This document shows positions 23,711 through 31,917 of a stretch of 64,000 bases of DNA, one piece after another. A model generated the notes under the pieces. That model was not told the origin of the DNA and ran no database searches. It saw nothing but the letters and a program-made list of their open reading frames with translations. The position numbers and the translations under genes were made by a program. This stretch comes from a virus. Each line of letters opens with the position of its first letter. Position 1 is the stretch's first letter. The DNA lies in IMG/VR virus record IMGVR_UViG_3300032322_001011, positions 20,696 through 84,695 of that record. The stretch is one strand, 5' to 3'.

Positions 23711-24353
23711 ACTGAGTAATTCGGTAATCCTTTCCTTCAAATGGAATCTGCAATGTTGAGTCCTGGAGTATTGAAGATAGCCGTGGACCATAAATTTTAG
23801 ACAACGAAGCAATGCTGTACTCCGATGTAACGATTGTGATCAGTTTCTGCTCGTACCTACTGTTAAACAATGATACAAGAGCACCCTTTGTAAATTCAGT
23901 CTTCTTCTCGCTACCAAGCCCGTCAATAACTACAACGTCATAGACAGCGTTTAAGTACTTTAGCAAGTACTCATCACCGTATTCCATCGGGAGTTCACCA
24001 TCATTGCGAATCTCATCGTAAGATGCCTCAACAAACTTCTCAGCAGTAATAAAGAAACCACCAAGTTTGTGCTTCTCCAATAACTCAGATAGCAAACCTG
24101 CGGCAAGATGAGTCTTACCAGTACCAGTGGAACCGCACAGATACAAACCTTCACCGTTCAAACGGTTCTCTTCAAAGTTTCCCATCCATCCACGAATGGC
24201 TTTAACAACTCCCCAACTACCTACTTCTTCATCGTAGTTGTCTAAAGTTTTTTCAATGTATCGGCGTGGTATGTGTGCGTTATCCACACGTTCTTTTGGT
24301 TGTCGGTTGCGCCAGTACCGAGAACCGTGCCACTCAGTATTCATCGTCATCAA
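23697..24353 (-). CDS. DnaC-like helicase-loader ATPase
   Basis: A 218-residue AAA+ protein: IPRRYIEKTLDNYD near 28, Walker A GSTGTGKTHL near 74, sensor-type residues, Walker B YDVVVIDGLGSEKK near 138 and TIVTSEYS near 172. This is the DnaC/IstB-like pattern of phage helicase loaders. It is one gene from the DnaB-like helicase and follows the initiator, as lambda P follows O. An AAGGA precedes the first of three close ATG codons. Confidence 0.85.
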   Translation of the reverse strand: MMTMNTEWHGSRYWRNRQPKERVDNAHIPRRYIEKTLDNYDEEVGSWGVVKAIRGWMGNFEENRLNGEGLYLCGSTGTGKTHLAAGLLSELLEKHKLGGFFITAEKFVEASYDEIRNDGELPMEYGDEYLLKYLNAVYDVVVIDGLGSEKKTEFTKGALVSLFNSRYEQKLITIVTSEYSIASLSKIYGPRLSSILQDSTLQIPFEGKDYRITQYGTK

Positions 24354-24552
24354 TCAAAGTCCTTTCAACGCTCTTCTTATTTTCTTTGTAATACTTTTTT
24401 ACGTAGTCTTTCATTGCTTGCAAATCAACTTGTGTTTGAACAAGCCAAGTCTCTGCTGATTCCCAATCACGCCACTGAAGAGCGATGTCGTACTCATGTC
24501 GTGATTCAAGATAATCAACCATGATGTTGATTGCTTTCTTTTCACCCCTCAA
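24334..24552 (-). CDS. Hypothetical helical protein (72 aa)
   Basis: A helical, charged protein (NIMVDYLESRHEYDIALQWRDW, TQVDLQAMKDYVKKYYKENKK). I chose a TTG start at 24552, which has GGAGAAG seven bases upstream inside the end of the previous gene; an ATG at 24522 has no ribosome binding site. It overlaps the loader gene by 20 bases. Unknown function, replication context. Confidence 0.5.
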   Translation of the reverse strand: MRGEKKAINIMVDYLESRHEYDIALQWRDWESAETWLVQTQVDLQAMKDYVKKYYKENKKSVERTLIDDDEY

Positions 24553-24949
24553 GGTACTTCTCCAATCGTGGATCAAACTTCATCTCTTCAGAAGTGGACT
24601 GCACTGTACTACCTTGAACACGCTTAAACAACTCACCTCGTCTGGCAGCAAACGCTCTCCAAGGTGTCTCTTGTTCTTTTAACGGTGTGCGCTTAATGTC
24701 ATCAGCAAACAAATCAATCATCTGATATATCTGATCATGTGTAACTGAATCTGCAATCATGGTGCTAAAGATTTTCATCATGGCTGGTCCGTTAACTGGA
24801 GCGTTTAAAGACATGGACATACCAGTCGTGCGGTCTTGAAGGTACATAACTAACTTTTTGAGGCTTGGACCTTTTTGTGGTTCAACCTTCGGCTTGTCTT
24901 CGTCAGCGCCGATTACCTTGACATCCCAGTCATCGTGTTTCTTTTTCAT
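24542..24949 (-). CDS. Hypothetical protein downstream of the initiator
   Basis: A 135-residue protein starting MKKKHDDWDVKV. The ATG at 24949 overlaps the initiator stop (ATGA) and follows a GGAG, so I prefer it to an ATG 33 bases upstream. The body is helical (SLKKLVMYLQDRTTG, AMMKIFSTMIADSVTHDQIYQMIDLF). No family recognised. Likely co-translated with the initiator. Confidence 0.6.
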   Translation of the reverse strand: MKKKHDDWDVKVIGADEDKPKVEPQKGPSLKKLVMYLQDRTTGMSMSLNAPVNGPAMMKIFSTMIADSVTHDQIYQMIDLFADDIKRTPLKEQETPWRAFAARRGELFKRVQGSTVQSTSEEMKFDPRLEKYLEG

Positions 24950-25461
24950 TCCGACTCCAAGTTTTTTATCTGGCGCATCCACCTAGGGTCTTGAAGCATA
25001 AACGTAGGAATTTTTCCATCCTTTTTTCTGGCCCCCTCTAGAGAATGATTAGTCTCTATAGATTGGGTGTCACGGGAGTCACCCTCCGAGGGTGTCCCTG
25101 GAGTCACTAGGGGGGTGACACTGGAGACACTATGGGGGGTGTCCCTGGAGACACCCTCCCTTGATTTAGGGTTGTTGAAATCCACGGTGTACAAGTTGGT
25201 TTTATTGTTGCCGCCTTTAGCCCTGCGAATGGTCTTTCGTAGTACCCCAGAAGACTCAATGCGCTTCATGGCACGGAGTATTGTTCTCCTGTTTAATCCA
25301 GTCTTTTCAGCCAGATGGTCGTAAGACGTTGTGAACTGTTGAGTCTCATTGTCCATGTATTTCATTGCGTTTATCAATACGCATAAAGCAATTGGATCAT
25401 TTCCAATGTATTCCATGACCCAACTTGGGATCGGGATAAATGTTCCACTAAACTTTGCCAT
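24946..25461 (-). CDS. Winged-helix replication initiator-like protein
   Basis: A 171-residue protein with three parts. Residues 1-90 are a winged helix as in phage replication initiators: FIPIPSWVMEY, then TTSYDHLAEKTGLNRRTILRAMKRIESSGVL. Residues about 100-135 are a Ser/Thr/Pro/Asp linker encoded by four near-identical DNA dyads at 25065-25156. Residues 145-171 are a basic helix that may contact other replication proteins. A strong AGAGGAG precedes the ATG. The order initiator, loader, helicase resembles the O-P arrangement of lambda, whose origin iterons also lie inside gene O. Binding of the protein to its own gene is inference. Confidence 0.72.
   Translation of the reverse strand: MAKFSGTFIPIPSWVMEYIGNDPIALCVLINAMKYMDNETQQFTTSYDHLAEKTGLNRRTILRAMKRIESSGVLRKTIRRAKGGNNKTNLYTVDFNNPKSREGVSRDTPHSVSSVTPLVTPGTPSEGDSRDTQSIETNHSLEGARKKDGKIPTFMLQDPRWMRQIKNLESE
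25065..25156. repeat. Four dyad repeats (iterons), candidate replication origin
   Basis: Four copies of an 18-19 bp unit start at 25065, 25090, 25113 and 25137. The last reads GGGTGTCCCTGGAGACACCC, an inverted repeat with 7-bp arms and a 6-base centre; the others differ at a few positions. Spacings are 25, 23 and 24 bases, so copies fall in different reading frames. The repeat is therefore kept as DNA, not as protein. They lie inside the initiator-like gene. They could be origin iterons or operators for the same protein. Confidence 0.8.
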
Positions 25462-25607
25462 ACTTGTCTCCTCTTGTTTGTTGTGTTACGCTTTGTTTAC
25501 GGAAGGAAACCTTCATCCTTCCTGCCATTCCGCTCCCCTTTCTGGCGGAATTGGCTTTATGGGATTGAGGGCGGTGGGTTTTTCTCTTCTTTGCCCACCG
25601 CTCTCTC
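25462..25607 (-). promoter_or_regulatory. Non-coding module boundary with three stem-loops
   Basis: This 146-base gap is the largest non-coding stretch I found and separates the structural block from the replication block. It holds three inverted repeats: GCGGTGGG/CCCACCGC at 25571-25601 with a 15-base loop, ATTCCGC/GCGGAAT at 25527-25551, and GGAAGG/CCTTCC at 25501-25522. The first, just after the stop at 25608, is the likely transcription terminator. An early promoter is expected here, but I see no convincing minus-strand TTGACA box. Confidence 0.55.
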
Positions 25608-26180
25608 CTATAACTGTTTGGTTTTGATAGACCCGTCAGAATAGACGGTAATCTGCATTACAGGCTCTACAACGCTCAATACTTTCTCCATGCGTGGGGT
25701 AGACACCACCTCTGGTTTTGGTGCATCCTGGGGCTTCCTAGGGGCCTCTGGGGTGCTATCTACGGTCAGTGGGGCAAGACCATTGGTCAACTCCAAGCAA
25801 CTCAGGTTGCGGTCATGCGCTCCAAAAACTAAACTCTGAGTAAGGTCTGTTGCTTCCTTAGTCTCATCTTCGTCATACAGGACAAGGACTGCTAGTGAAT
25901 TCTCTGAACGAGTTTGGGCTTGAAAAAAAGCGTCTTCTACAAGGCTGTCTACCTTGACAATTGAATCGGAAGCCTGACCAACTGCTGGGGGGACTTTTCC
26001 AGATTCTGTATAGACCGTGAACTTTGCACTGTGGTCAATCATCCAGTCAAGGACTCGTGCCTGACCTGCGGTTGGTTTACCTGTCCACAAGATGTGAAAC
26101 CAACTTCCTTTAAGGTCACTAAGACCAGATTCAATTACGTTTGCTGATGCGTTACCAGTACCACCGATTAAGTAATCCAT
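25608..26180 (-). CDS. Hypothetical alpha/beta protein
   Basis: A 190-residue protein. The N-terminal 125 residues look like a Rossmann-type fold (WFHILWTGKPTAGQARVLDWMID, KFTVYTESG, DSIVKVDSLVEDAF, SLAVLVLYDED, LVFGAHDRN). The rest is Pro-rich and ends in a short strand (VMQITVYSDGSI). It resembles phage proteins holding nucleotide-like ligands only in general shape. Last gene before the module boundary. Confidence 0.55.
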   Translation of the reverse strand: MDYLIGGTGNASANVIESGLSDLKGSWFHILWTGKPTAGQARVLDWMIDHSAKFTVYTESGKVPPAVGQASDSIVKVDSLVEDAFFQAQTRSENSLAVLVLYDEDETKEATDLTQSLVFGAHDRNLSCLELTNGLAPLTVDSTPEAPRKPQDAPKPEVVSTPRMEKVLSVVEPVMQITVYSDGSIKTKQL

Positions 26181-26189
26181 GTTCTTTCC

Positions 26190-26444
26190 TTATTTGATTG
26201 AGCGTTTAAACGACATGTCCCCCATTAGAGTCAGCAAGCGTAGCAGGGTGTGTACCGTTCCTGCAAGTGTCGCTACTGCTAAACCTGCTAACCATCGGTC
26301 ATCAAAAGGAACGATAAAGATTGAAGCGTAAGACAAAACTGTTCCTACCAATACCTTGACCCACGGCATTGCTTCCCGTGGAGAAATTGCTTCAAGTATT
26401 TGAACTGCTTTGTAAACGGCTAATGCACAGATTATGTAGTTCAT
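26190..26444 (-). CDS. Small membrane protein
   Basis: An 84-residue protein with three hydrophobic segments (MNYIICALAVYKAVQIL, VLVGTVLSYASIFIVPF, WLAGLAVATLAGTVHTLL). I chose the ATG at 26444, which overlaps the upstream stop (ATGA) and follows AGGAAAAG. Membrane proteins beside baseplate genes may act in DNA entry or lysis; neither is supported here. Confidence 0.6.
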   Translation of the reverse strand: MNYIICALAVYKAVQILEAISPREAMPWVKVLVGTVLSYASIFIVPFDDRWLAGLAVATLAGTVHTLLRLLTLMGDMSFKRSIK

Positions 26445-28069
26445 TCTTTTCCTGGAATCCAATCGTATATAACTTCGTATCCTGTAAGACCTTTAATCAA
26501 TACTGTAACTGGAATGAGGGTTGGCAACAACTTGTTAATTGCGTTTTTTGTTTTCTGTTTGTTTGTAGTGTACAAAGAATAAGAAGCGTATTGACTACCA
26601 CTCCAAGCGTAGTCAGCAAAGTTGTTTTGATAAATAAACCCACCAAAGTCTGAGTCACCGTTGAAGAATGTTCCATAAGTTTTTGGTTCAACCATCCACT
26701 CTGAAACTGTCATGGTTTGCCCAGCGTTTAACTTAAACAGCATTACTGGATATGCCATAGCACTAGCGCTATCTGGCATAAGAGTTACACGGCGGCCTGT
26801 GGGTGAAAGGTTCACTGGGATCAAAGAATCAGTTTGTTCGGCTGTGTTCCATGTTGCCCACCCAGCAGATGCTGACCAGTATGAACCGTACACAGATCCA
26901 TTACCAGATACTTTCATAGAAGACCAGTAATCTGTTTCTGCATCTACAGGTACGGCTACCATTGAGGTAAGGGCAAATTGTGCTGAAGCACCGCTTGTGT
27001 TTGTAACTGTGAGAACTTCATTTGATTTGGTGTACGAGCATGATGCAGTAGAAGAACTAAATTCCCATTTTTTAACCCCTGTTTCAATTACAAACAATGA
27101 GTCAGCAACAAGGTTTACCTTTTCGGAGTACACACGGAAGGTGTATCGGGGGTCTGTAGTGTTTTCAACTACATCAACTTGGCAACCACTTAGCGCCGTA
27201 ATGTATTGTGCTGCTGCTTCAATAGTTCCTTTACGTAAACGGTAGTAACCAATGTCTTGGATGATCTGGCGGATACGTGAAGTACCGATTTCTTCTGGTG
27301 TTATTTCCAAACCAAGCATGTTTGTTAGATGAGAAATTGATGTTGATTCATTTAACGAAGGGTCATACCCAGTCATAACTGCATCAATAAGGGTTTGTGT
27401 TCTATCCATTTCAAAACCAAAAATTGAAATGAACCTACGGAATTGTCCTTGACCTTGGTTGTACGGGTCAATATCTGCCCCAGATGTATCCGAAGAACGA
27501 AGATACTCAGGAATTCTTTTCCATAACTTGTCAGTTGATCCGTGGTTATAAGGAACTAATTCTTGTAATGTCGCTACACGTTCGTACCAACTAACACCAG
27601 TAGGTCCAGTTCCATTTTGGTTCCAATGCAAGAACAATGAATAGTAAGCCCATCTGCCTTGAGGAAGATCATGGTGTTCCACAGCCCAAACAATGTCGTC
27701 ATACTGTTGTGCTTTAATTACGACACCATCAGCGACAGTTTCTGGAGCACCATTTTTTCCGTAGACAACTACAATTTCATATATTCCAGACTCACCAGAT
27801 CCATTTTCAGAAGGGTTGTTCATTCCAAATTGTGACCATTCCAAATTAATTGTTGCGTAGTCAACCGCAGTAGCAGTAAAAGTTGCGTTGACAACTAGTT
27901 CTCCAGTTGCTGCAATGAACCCATCAGCACGTAGTGCGTTATCTGATGTATCTCTAGTTAGTCCAGTTGGTGCTGTTGTATCCGTACCACGAAGGTACGA
28001 ACCAAATGGGTTAGAGTCAGGCGCACCAACGGTGTCTTGCCTACGAACACGGAACGAGGTGTATGCCAT
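26441..28069 (-). CDS. Baseplate/tail protein, P2 gpI-like
   Basis: A 542-residue protein. The N-terminal 160 residues are a beta-rich domain. Residues 170-300 carry YNHGSTDKLWKRIPEYLRSSD, FISIFGFEMDRTQTLIDAV, then IGYYRLRKGTIEAAAQYITAL, the layout of tail protein I of P2-like and related contractile tails. The C-terminal 240 residues are beta-rich, likely a carbohydrate-binding or fibre-attachment module. It follows the J-like wedge gene by two bases, as I follows J in P2. Confidence 0.75.
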   Translation of the reverse strand: MAYTSFRVRRQDTVGAPDSNPFGSYLRGTDTTAPTGLTRDTSDNALRADGFIAATGELVVNATFTATAVDYATINLEWSQFGMNNPSENGSGESGIYEIVVVYGKNGAPETVADGVVIKAQQYDDIVWAVEHHDLPQGRWAYYSLFLHWNQNGTGPTGVSWYERVATLQELVPYNHGSTDKLWKRIPEYLRSSDTSGADIDPYNQGQGQFRRFISIFGFEMDRTQTLIDAVMTGYDPSLNESTSISHLTNMLGLEITPEEIGTSRIRQIIQDIGYYRLRKGTIEAAAQYITALSGCQVDVVENTTDPRYTFRVYSEKVNLVADSLFVIETGVKKWEFSSSTASCSYTKSNEVLTVTNTSGASAQFALTSMVAVPVDAETDYWSSMKVSGNGSVYGSYWSASAGWATWNTAEQTDSLIPVNLSPTGRRVTLMPDSASAMAYPVMLFKLNAGQTMTVSEWMVEPKTYGTFFNGDSDFGGFIYQNNFADYAWSGSQYASYSLYTTNKQKTKNAINKLLPTLIPVTVLIKGLTGYEVIYDWIPGKE

Positions 28070-28070
28070 A

Positions 28071-29882
28071 TTATGCCGTTACAATTCCGCCACTAGATGT
28101 AATTACCAACGAAGATAACAATAAAAGTGTTCCAGTTGTAGTTGTAACACCTTTAACGCTTGGGCTAATCCCAACAGTGTCAATTGTGTTTGGACTACTT
28201 GTTGTGGTGAATTGATTAATGGTTACGTAATCAACTCCAGATACATCAAGTATTGTCCTATACAAAGTTCCTAAAGTTACCACCTGGTCAAATGAAACAT
28301 TTGAAAAAGAGAACAAATCTTTAATTGCGTTTGTTACATCATCTTCAACGCTTTGTTTAACATATGTTGGCATTACGTTTAATGTAATGTCAATATTTAC
28401 AGGTGTTAAAGTCACTGTTGGCATAACTACAGAGTTAACACCAATCATTTGACGTGGATTGATGTAGTCATATACTTGCGTACGAGTAAACGCATCTACA
28501 TAAAGTGGTGATGTTGTTGGTGATACATCTAGTGTTCCGTCATAAATTGCTTGGTCAGTGAGTGCGTATATTCTAATGTTGTCGTTACGCCATAAAGCAG
28601 TAGCAGAGTTAACTGCAATAGATGCGGTGTTTGAGTACCCATCATCTATTGCATAAGCCAATGTTGTTGCTGATGCCGTAGTTAGTTGGAAAGAACCATC
28701 GTATGGTTCTCCTAACCCAGAAACTCCAATAATATTAGAAACTGTAAGTCCATGTGCTGATGCTGTCTTAAGAATTACATAGTCATTAGTAATTTGTTTA
28801 GACGTAATAAGACCCTGGTAGGAAACACTTGCACTCACAGCAGCAGTTGCTTTTACAACGCTAGGAACACGAAGAGTTAAATCGCTGTAGTCGTTTAAGG
28901 ACACAGCACGGTCTTGTGAACGGAACGATGCTGGGATGTTATTTTGAAGTGATGCAATGCTTTCACTATCAGAACCACCAAATGCTTTAGTTGTGTTTGG
29001 AGTAATTTCAATACCATCATAGGTAGGTCCATAAATGTTGTTAAGTGATTCAAAACCTTGTACAGCGTTTACGTCTACGTTTCCAGCAGCACCACGACTA
29101 CGCCTGTACACAATACGAACAAGTGCGTTTGTGGTTGGGATTTTTCCGTGTACTGAGTTACCAAATACAATTGTGGATGAATCATCAGCAGCAAGAGATA
29201 CAGCAAATACTAAGTCTGAGTTTGTTGTCTCAATTAAACGATCAACTTTGCTATAAGTTACTTCAGCGCCGTTAGTTCCTTCAGCAATATATACTTCAAC
29301 CGAAGAGTCAATTACACCCGTGTATGACAATGTGTATTGTTGTGATACCCGACCATCACTGGTAAATGATTCCTCAAATAACTCACCTTCAGTAAGGTTT
29401 AGATTTACTGGTTCTGTTTTTTGGTATGTTGCATACCCAGATATAGCAGCACCAGTTGAGTTAAATGCAATAGCAGTATCAGATGTAAACACAACATCGT
29501 CAGCAGTATCCAACAGTGGTTTAGCCAAAAACCGTGTGTACTTTGGTATAAGAATGGGGGTAGCGTCTGTGGCCGAAGAATTTGTTGCGTCTAAAACAAT
29601 GTTTGTTGCTGCTGCGGTCCTACCTGCTGGTGTGTAGTCCAACAAGTTAGCAATTGCCAAAATACTTTCACGTTGTGTTGCTGTTTCTAAGAACGATTCT
29701 TGAGCAGCACGATCAATATAGTAATGAAGAATGTCTCCCATATAAGCCCAAAGGTCTACAAGTAACATACCGAAGTCAGATGAATCACGGGATGTCCATT
29801 CTGGTAGAACTTGTTCAGCACGTGCCAAAAGGTCAGTTTTAATTGAGAAGTAATCTCGGCTTGTGTAATCAAATGTGGTCAT
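28071..29882 (-). CDS. Baseplate wedge protein, J-like
   Basis: A 603-residue protein with the classic start of baseplate J/gp6-like proteins: FDYTSRDYFSIKTDLLARAEQVLPEWTSRD, then FGMLLVDLWAYMGDILHYYIDRAAQESFLETA and LLDYTPAG. The wedge domain GAAGNVDVNAVQGF near 265 and the end FSFSNVSFDQVVTLGTLYRTI also fit. It forms the wedge ring around the baseplate hub. It overlaps the gp25-like gene by four bases. Confidence 0.9.
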   Translation of the reverse strand: MTTFDYTSRDYFSIKTDLLARAEQVLPEWTSRDSSDFGMLLVDLWAYMGDILHYYIDRAAQESFLETATQRESILAIANLLDYTPAGRTAAATNIVLDATNSSATDATPILIPKYTRFLAKPLLDTADDVVFTSDTAIAFNSTGAAISGYATYQKTEPVNLNLTEGELFEESFTSDGRVSQQYTLSYTGVIDSSVEVYIAEGTNGAEVTYSKVDRLIETTNSDLVFAVSLAADDSSTIVFGNSVHGKIPTTNALVRIVYRRSRGAAGNVDVNAVQGFESLNNIYGPTYDGIEITPNTTKAFGGSDSESIASLQNNIPASFRSQDRAVSLNDYSDLTLRVPSVVKATAAVSASVSYQGLITSKQITNDYVILKTASAHGLTVSNIIGVSGLGEPYDGSFQLTTASATTLAYAIDDGYSNTASIAVNSATALWRNDNIRIYALTDQAIYDGTLDVSPTTSPLYVDAFTRTQVYDYINPRQMIGVNSVVMPTVTLTPVNIDITLNVMPTYVKQSVEDDVTNAIKDLFSFSNVSFDQVVTLGTLYRTILDVSGVDYVTINQFTTTSSPNTIDTVGISPSVKGVTTTTGTLLLLSSLVITSSGGIVTA

Positions 29883-30289
29883 AATGGGCTTTCCTCAGTC
29901 AATGAAAGGGGGGATACAAGGTCTATTTGGATACTTCGCACCCCACCAATTGGCAATTTATACTGTACATCAATAAGCATTGTGTTCTCGTTTGAGCCAT
30001 TACGCTCAGAGTACCCACCAGGGATCATACGCATATCAAGTATTGCTGCCCCAGAAATATGCTTTTGTAATTCTCGTAATGTCTCCATTTTAAATTCAGA
30101 AAATATCATTGAATCAAAGTTTTCATATACAAGCATTTGGCTGTTAGCACCATAAGCAGATGACATAGGCCGTTCATACGTGTTTGTCAATATATAGTTT
30201 GCTACCTTTTGTGAGGTAACAGACGATGCCTCAGTAACTACTGCAACTTTTCCAGAGGGTGCTATTGAAAATGGTTCTTTAATAATCAT
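29879..30289 (-). CDS. Baseplate wedge protein, gp25/W-like
   Basis: A 136-residue protein: GKVAVVTEASSVTSQKVANYILTNTYERPMSSAYGANSQMLVYENFDS, then a helix and a strand pair. This is the GPW/gp25 pattern, related to lysozyme-like folds without activity. It joins the baseplate wedges to the sheath. It lies between the OB spike and the J-like protein, as in other contractile tails. Confidence 0.82.
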   Translation of the reverse strand: MIIKEPFSIAPSGKVAVVTEASSVTSQKVANYILTNTYERPMSSAYGANSQMLVYENFDSMIFSEFKMETLRELQKHISGAAILDMRMIPGGYSERNGSNENTMLIDVQYKLPIGGVRSIQIDLVSPLSLTEESPL

Positions 30290-30291
30290 AA

Positions 30292-30519
30292 CTATCCTGT
30301 CGGTTTTATATTAATAATAAATACGTTTGTAAAGTGTTCGTCATCTGCGCCAACTACAACTTGGTTACCAACTGCTGGGACATCCCAAGGTGCTGACCTA
30401 CCGTAATACGAGATTGGAACAGTTACATCTGGTCCAAACTTTGAAGGTATACGGACTTTTATTTCTCCAGTACTTGCATTTGAATACGCAACTACAGCAC
30501 GGTACAAATTAGTAGACAT
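30292..30519 (-). CDS. Baseplate spike OB-fold protein, gpV/gp5-like
   Basis: A 75-residue protein that is essentially one OB fold: LYRAVVAYSNASTGEIKVRIPSKFG, then VPAVGNQVVVGADDEHFTNVFII. Such domains open the central spike in gpV/gp5/VgrG proteins. There is no C-terminal needle here, so the spike tip must come from elsewhere. It overlaps the hub gene by 11 bases. Confidence 0.75.
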   Translation of the reverse strand: MSTNLYRAVVAYSNASTGEIKVRIPSKFGPDVTVPISYYGRSAPWDVPAVGNQVVVGADDEHFTNVFIINIKPTG

Positions 30520-31672
30520 AAGAAAATTCCTTTTGGGTTATCCATGTGTTATTAACCAATCGTGACCCTGGATGTTTTTTATACGTTCTTCCAGAACCAA
30601 GGGTCATAGAAGCAGCGTTAGTTGAATCTGTTTTTATATGTAAATGTGTTAAGTAATGATCAGTATTTATTACATGCCTTACTTCTTCTACAAACCAGTA
30701 ACCATCAAATTCCGATTGGTATTTATTAACAATAACAAGTGACCCAGGGAATACTGTAGAAATACCCAGTGCAGTAACATCAGCATGTAGAGGCACGGAT
30801 TGTTTTATGTATCCGTCTGCGTATTGTCGCAACGCTTCTTTAGATACAGCGTTCATGGTTACCTCTTGAGTAAACCTACGGTTTACTTTTTTACCTAAAC
30901 CACTTCCAACATTGTTTTTAGTTGAATACTCAACATTCTTTCCTTTTGCATCTAATGTTTTTATAACATAGTTATGGCTAGAACCGTGTGGTGTAACATC
31001 ACCAAATGTTCCTTTAAACTCCAAAATGTTTCCTGGGTTCCGTTCTGAACCTTTGTCTGCTTCTAATGAATTTAAAATAGTGACTGGCAAGGAACGATAA
31101 TACGAAGAAAAGGGGTCGTATACAGATATATGTGTATCAGTAACTGTGACGTAATAACCAAGTTGCTTTGCTGTACTTACAAGAACTTCCCAATCTGATT
31201 TAGAAGATTGATCTATTGATGGAATTACAAAGTTATTGTTTGGTACTGAGTAAGAAAAGTTATATCGGTTGGCAATAGTTTTAACTAACTTAGGCAAAGT
31301 AATATCTTTATAAACAATAGACCTAGTTGGCTTCATGTTATAACTAACACCAAAGCAAACCACTTTTGCTTCTTGAATGCGTGAGTCGTTTACAAGGCCC
31401 ATACGTGTATATGAGTTAGCCTCAACGTAGGCAACATACCCATGAAACTCTTTAATGTTTGCTTCGTTATTTCCAAACTTAATGTATACAGGTAATCCTG
31501 AGTACGCAGTTACAGCCTGTGGAGGAAACCCTGAATAAGTTAAGGTAGCCATATCGTGTTTGTTTTCAGAGAAAACAATTTCTGTAGAAACAACGTCAGC
31601 AACTGGTACTGTTCCGCCAACCACTTCAATCTCAATGATTGGGGCATCTTTATACGCATCCCTTCTAATCAT
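30509..31672 (-). CDS. Baseplate hub protein, gpD/gp27-like
   Basis: A 387-residue protein: IEIEVVGGTVPVADVVSTEIVFSENKHDMATLTYSG at the start, KEFHGYVAYVEA near 75, then TLPKLVKTIANRYNFSYSVP and SDWEVLVSTAKQLGYYVTVTD near 160, and LRQYADGYIKQSVPLHADV near 290. This is the late-control gpD/gp27 pattern, the trimeric hub connecting tube and spike. It overlaps the LysM gene by four bases. Confidence 0.82.
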   Translation of the reverse strand: MIRRDAYKDAPIIEIEVVGGTVPVADVVSTEIVFSENKHDMATLTYSGFPPQAVTAYSGLPVYIKFGNNEANIKEFHGYVAYVEANSYTRMGLVNDSRIQEAKVVCFGVSYNMKPTRSIVYKDITLPKLVKTIANRYNFSYSVPNNNFVIPSIDQSSKSDWEVLVSTAKQLGYYVTVTDTHISVYDPFSSYYRSLPVTILNSLEADKGSERNPGNILEFKGTFGDVTPHGSSHNYVIKTLDAKGKNVEYSTKNNVGSGLGKKVNRRFTQEVTMNAVSKEALRQYADGYIKQSVPLHADVTALGISTVFPGSLVIVNKYQSEFDGYWFVEEVRHVINTDHYLTHLHIKTDSTNAASMTLGSGRTYKKHPGSRLVNNTWITQKEFSYVY

Positions 31673-31917
31673 TGCGGAATACGGATAACCATCCCTGGTT
31701 CTAAATCTAAAGGAAATTGTACTTGTGGATTAAGGTCTGCGATTCTCCACCACAATGATGAATCACCATAGATTTCTGCTGCAATAGATTCAATTGTGTC
31801 TCTCATTCTTACTGTGTACTTCTGAACATAGACATCACGGACTTCTTTACGTTCAGCAGTACGCAATCCATTTAAGTTGACATCTGCGTAGGTATAACGA
31901 GAAAGAACTGTAATCAT
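31669..31917 (-). CDS. LysM baseplate protein
   Basis: An 82-residue protein whose last 50 residues are a LysM-type domain: YTVRMRDTIESIAAEIYGDSSLWWRIADLNP followed by LEPGMVIRIPQ. In contractile tails such proteins (gp53, gpX-like) sit in the baseplate and bind the hub or peptidoglycan. It shares TAATG-type overlap with the upstream gene. Confidence 0.82.
   Translation of the reverse strand: MITVLSRYTYADVNLNGLRTAERKEVRDVYVQKYTVRMRDTIESIAAEIYGDSSLWWRIADLNPQVQFPLDLEPGMVIRIPQ

Noticed and set aside
23711-23812. Upstream extension of the gene at 23270
   Set aside because: It would overlap the helicase-loader gene by over 100 bases, and the sequence there is Cys/His/Arg-rich, unlike the rest of the protein. 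The ATG at 23710 gives a short overlap.
25065-25156. Repeat array considered as CRISPR
   Set aside because: Only four short dyads with 4-7 bases between them, inside a coding gene; no spacer-sized unique segments and no cas genes. The Cas4-like nuclease at 12929 is a normal phage recombination enzyme.
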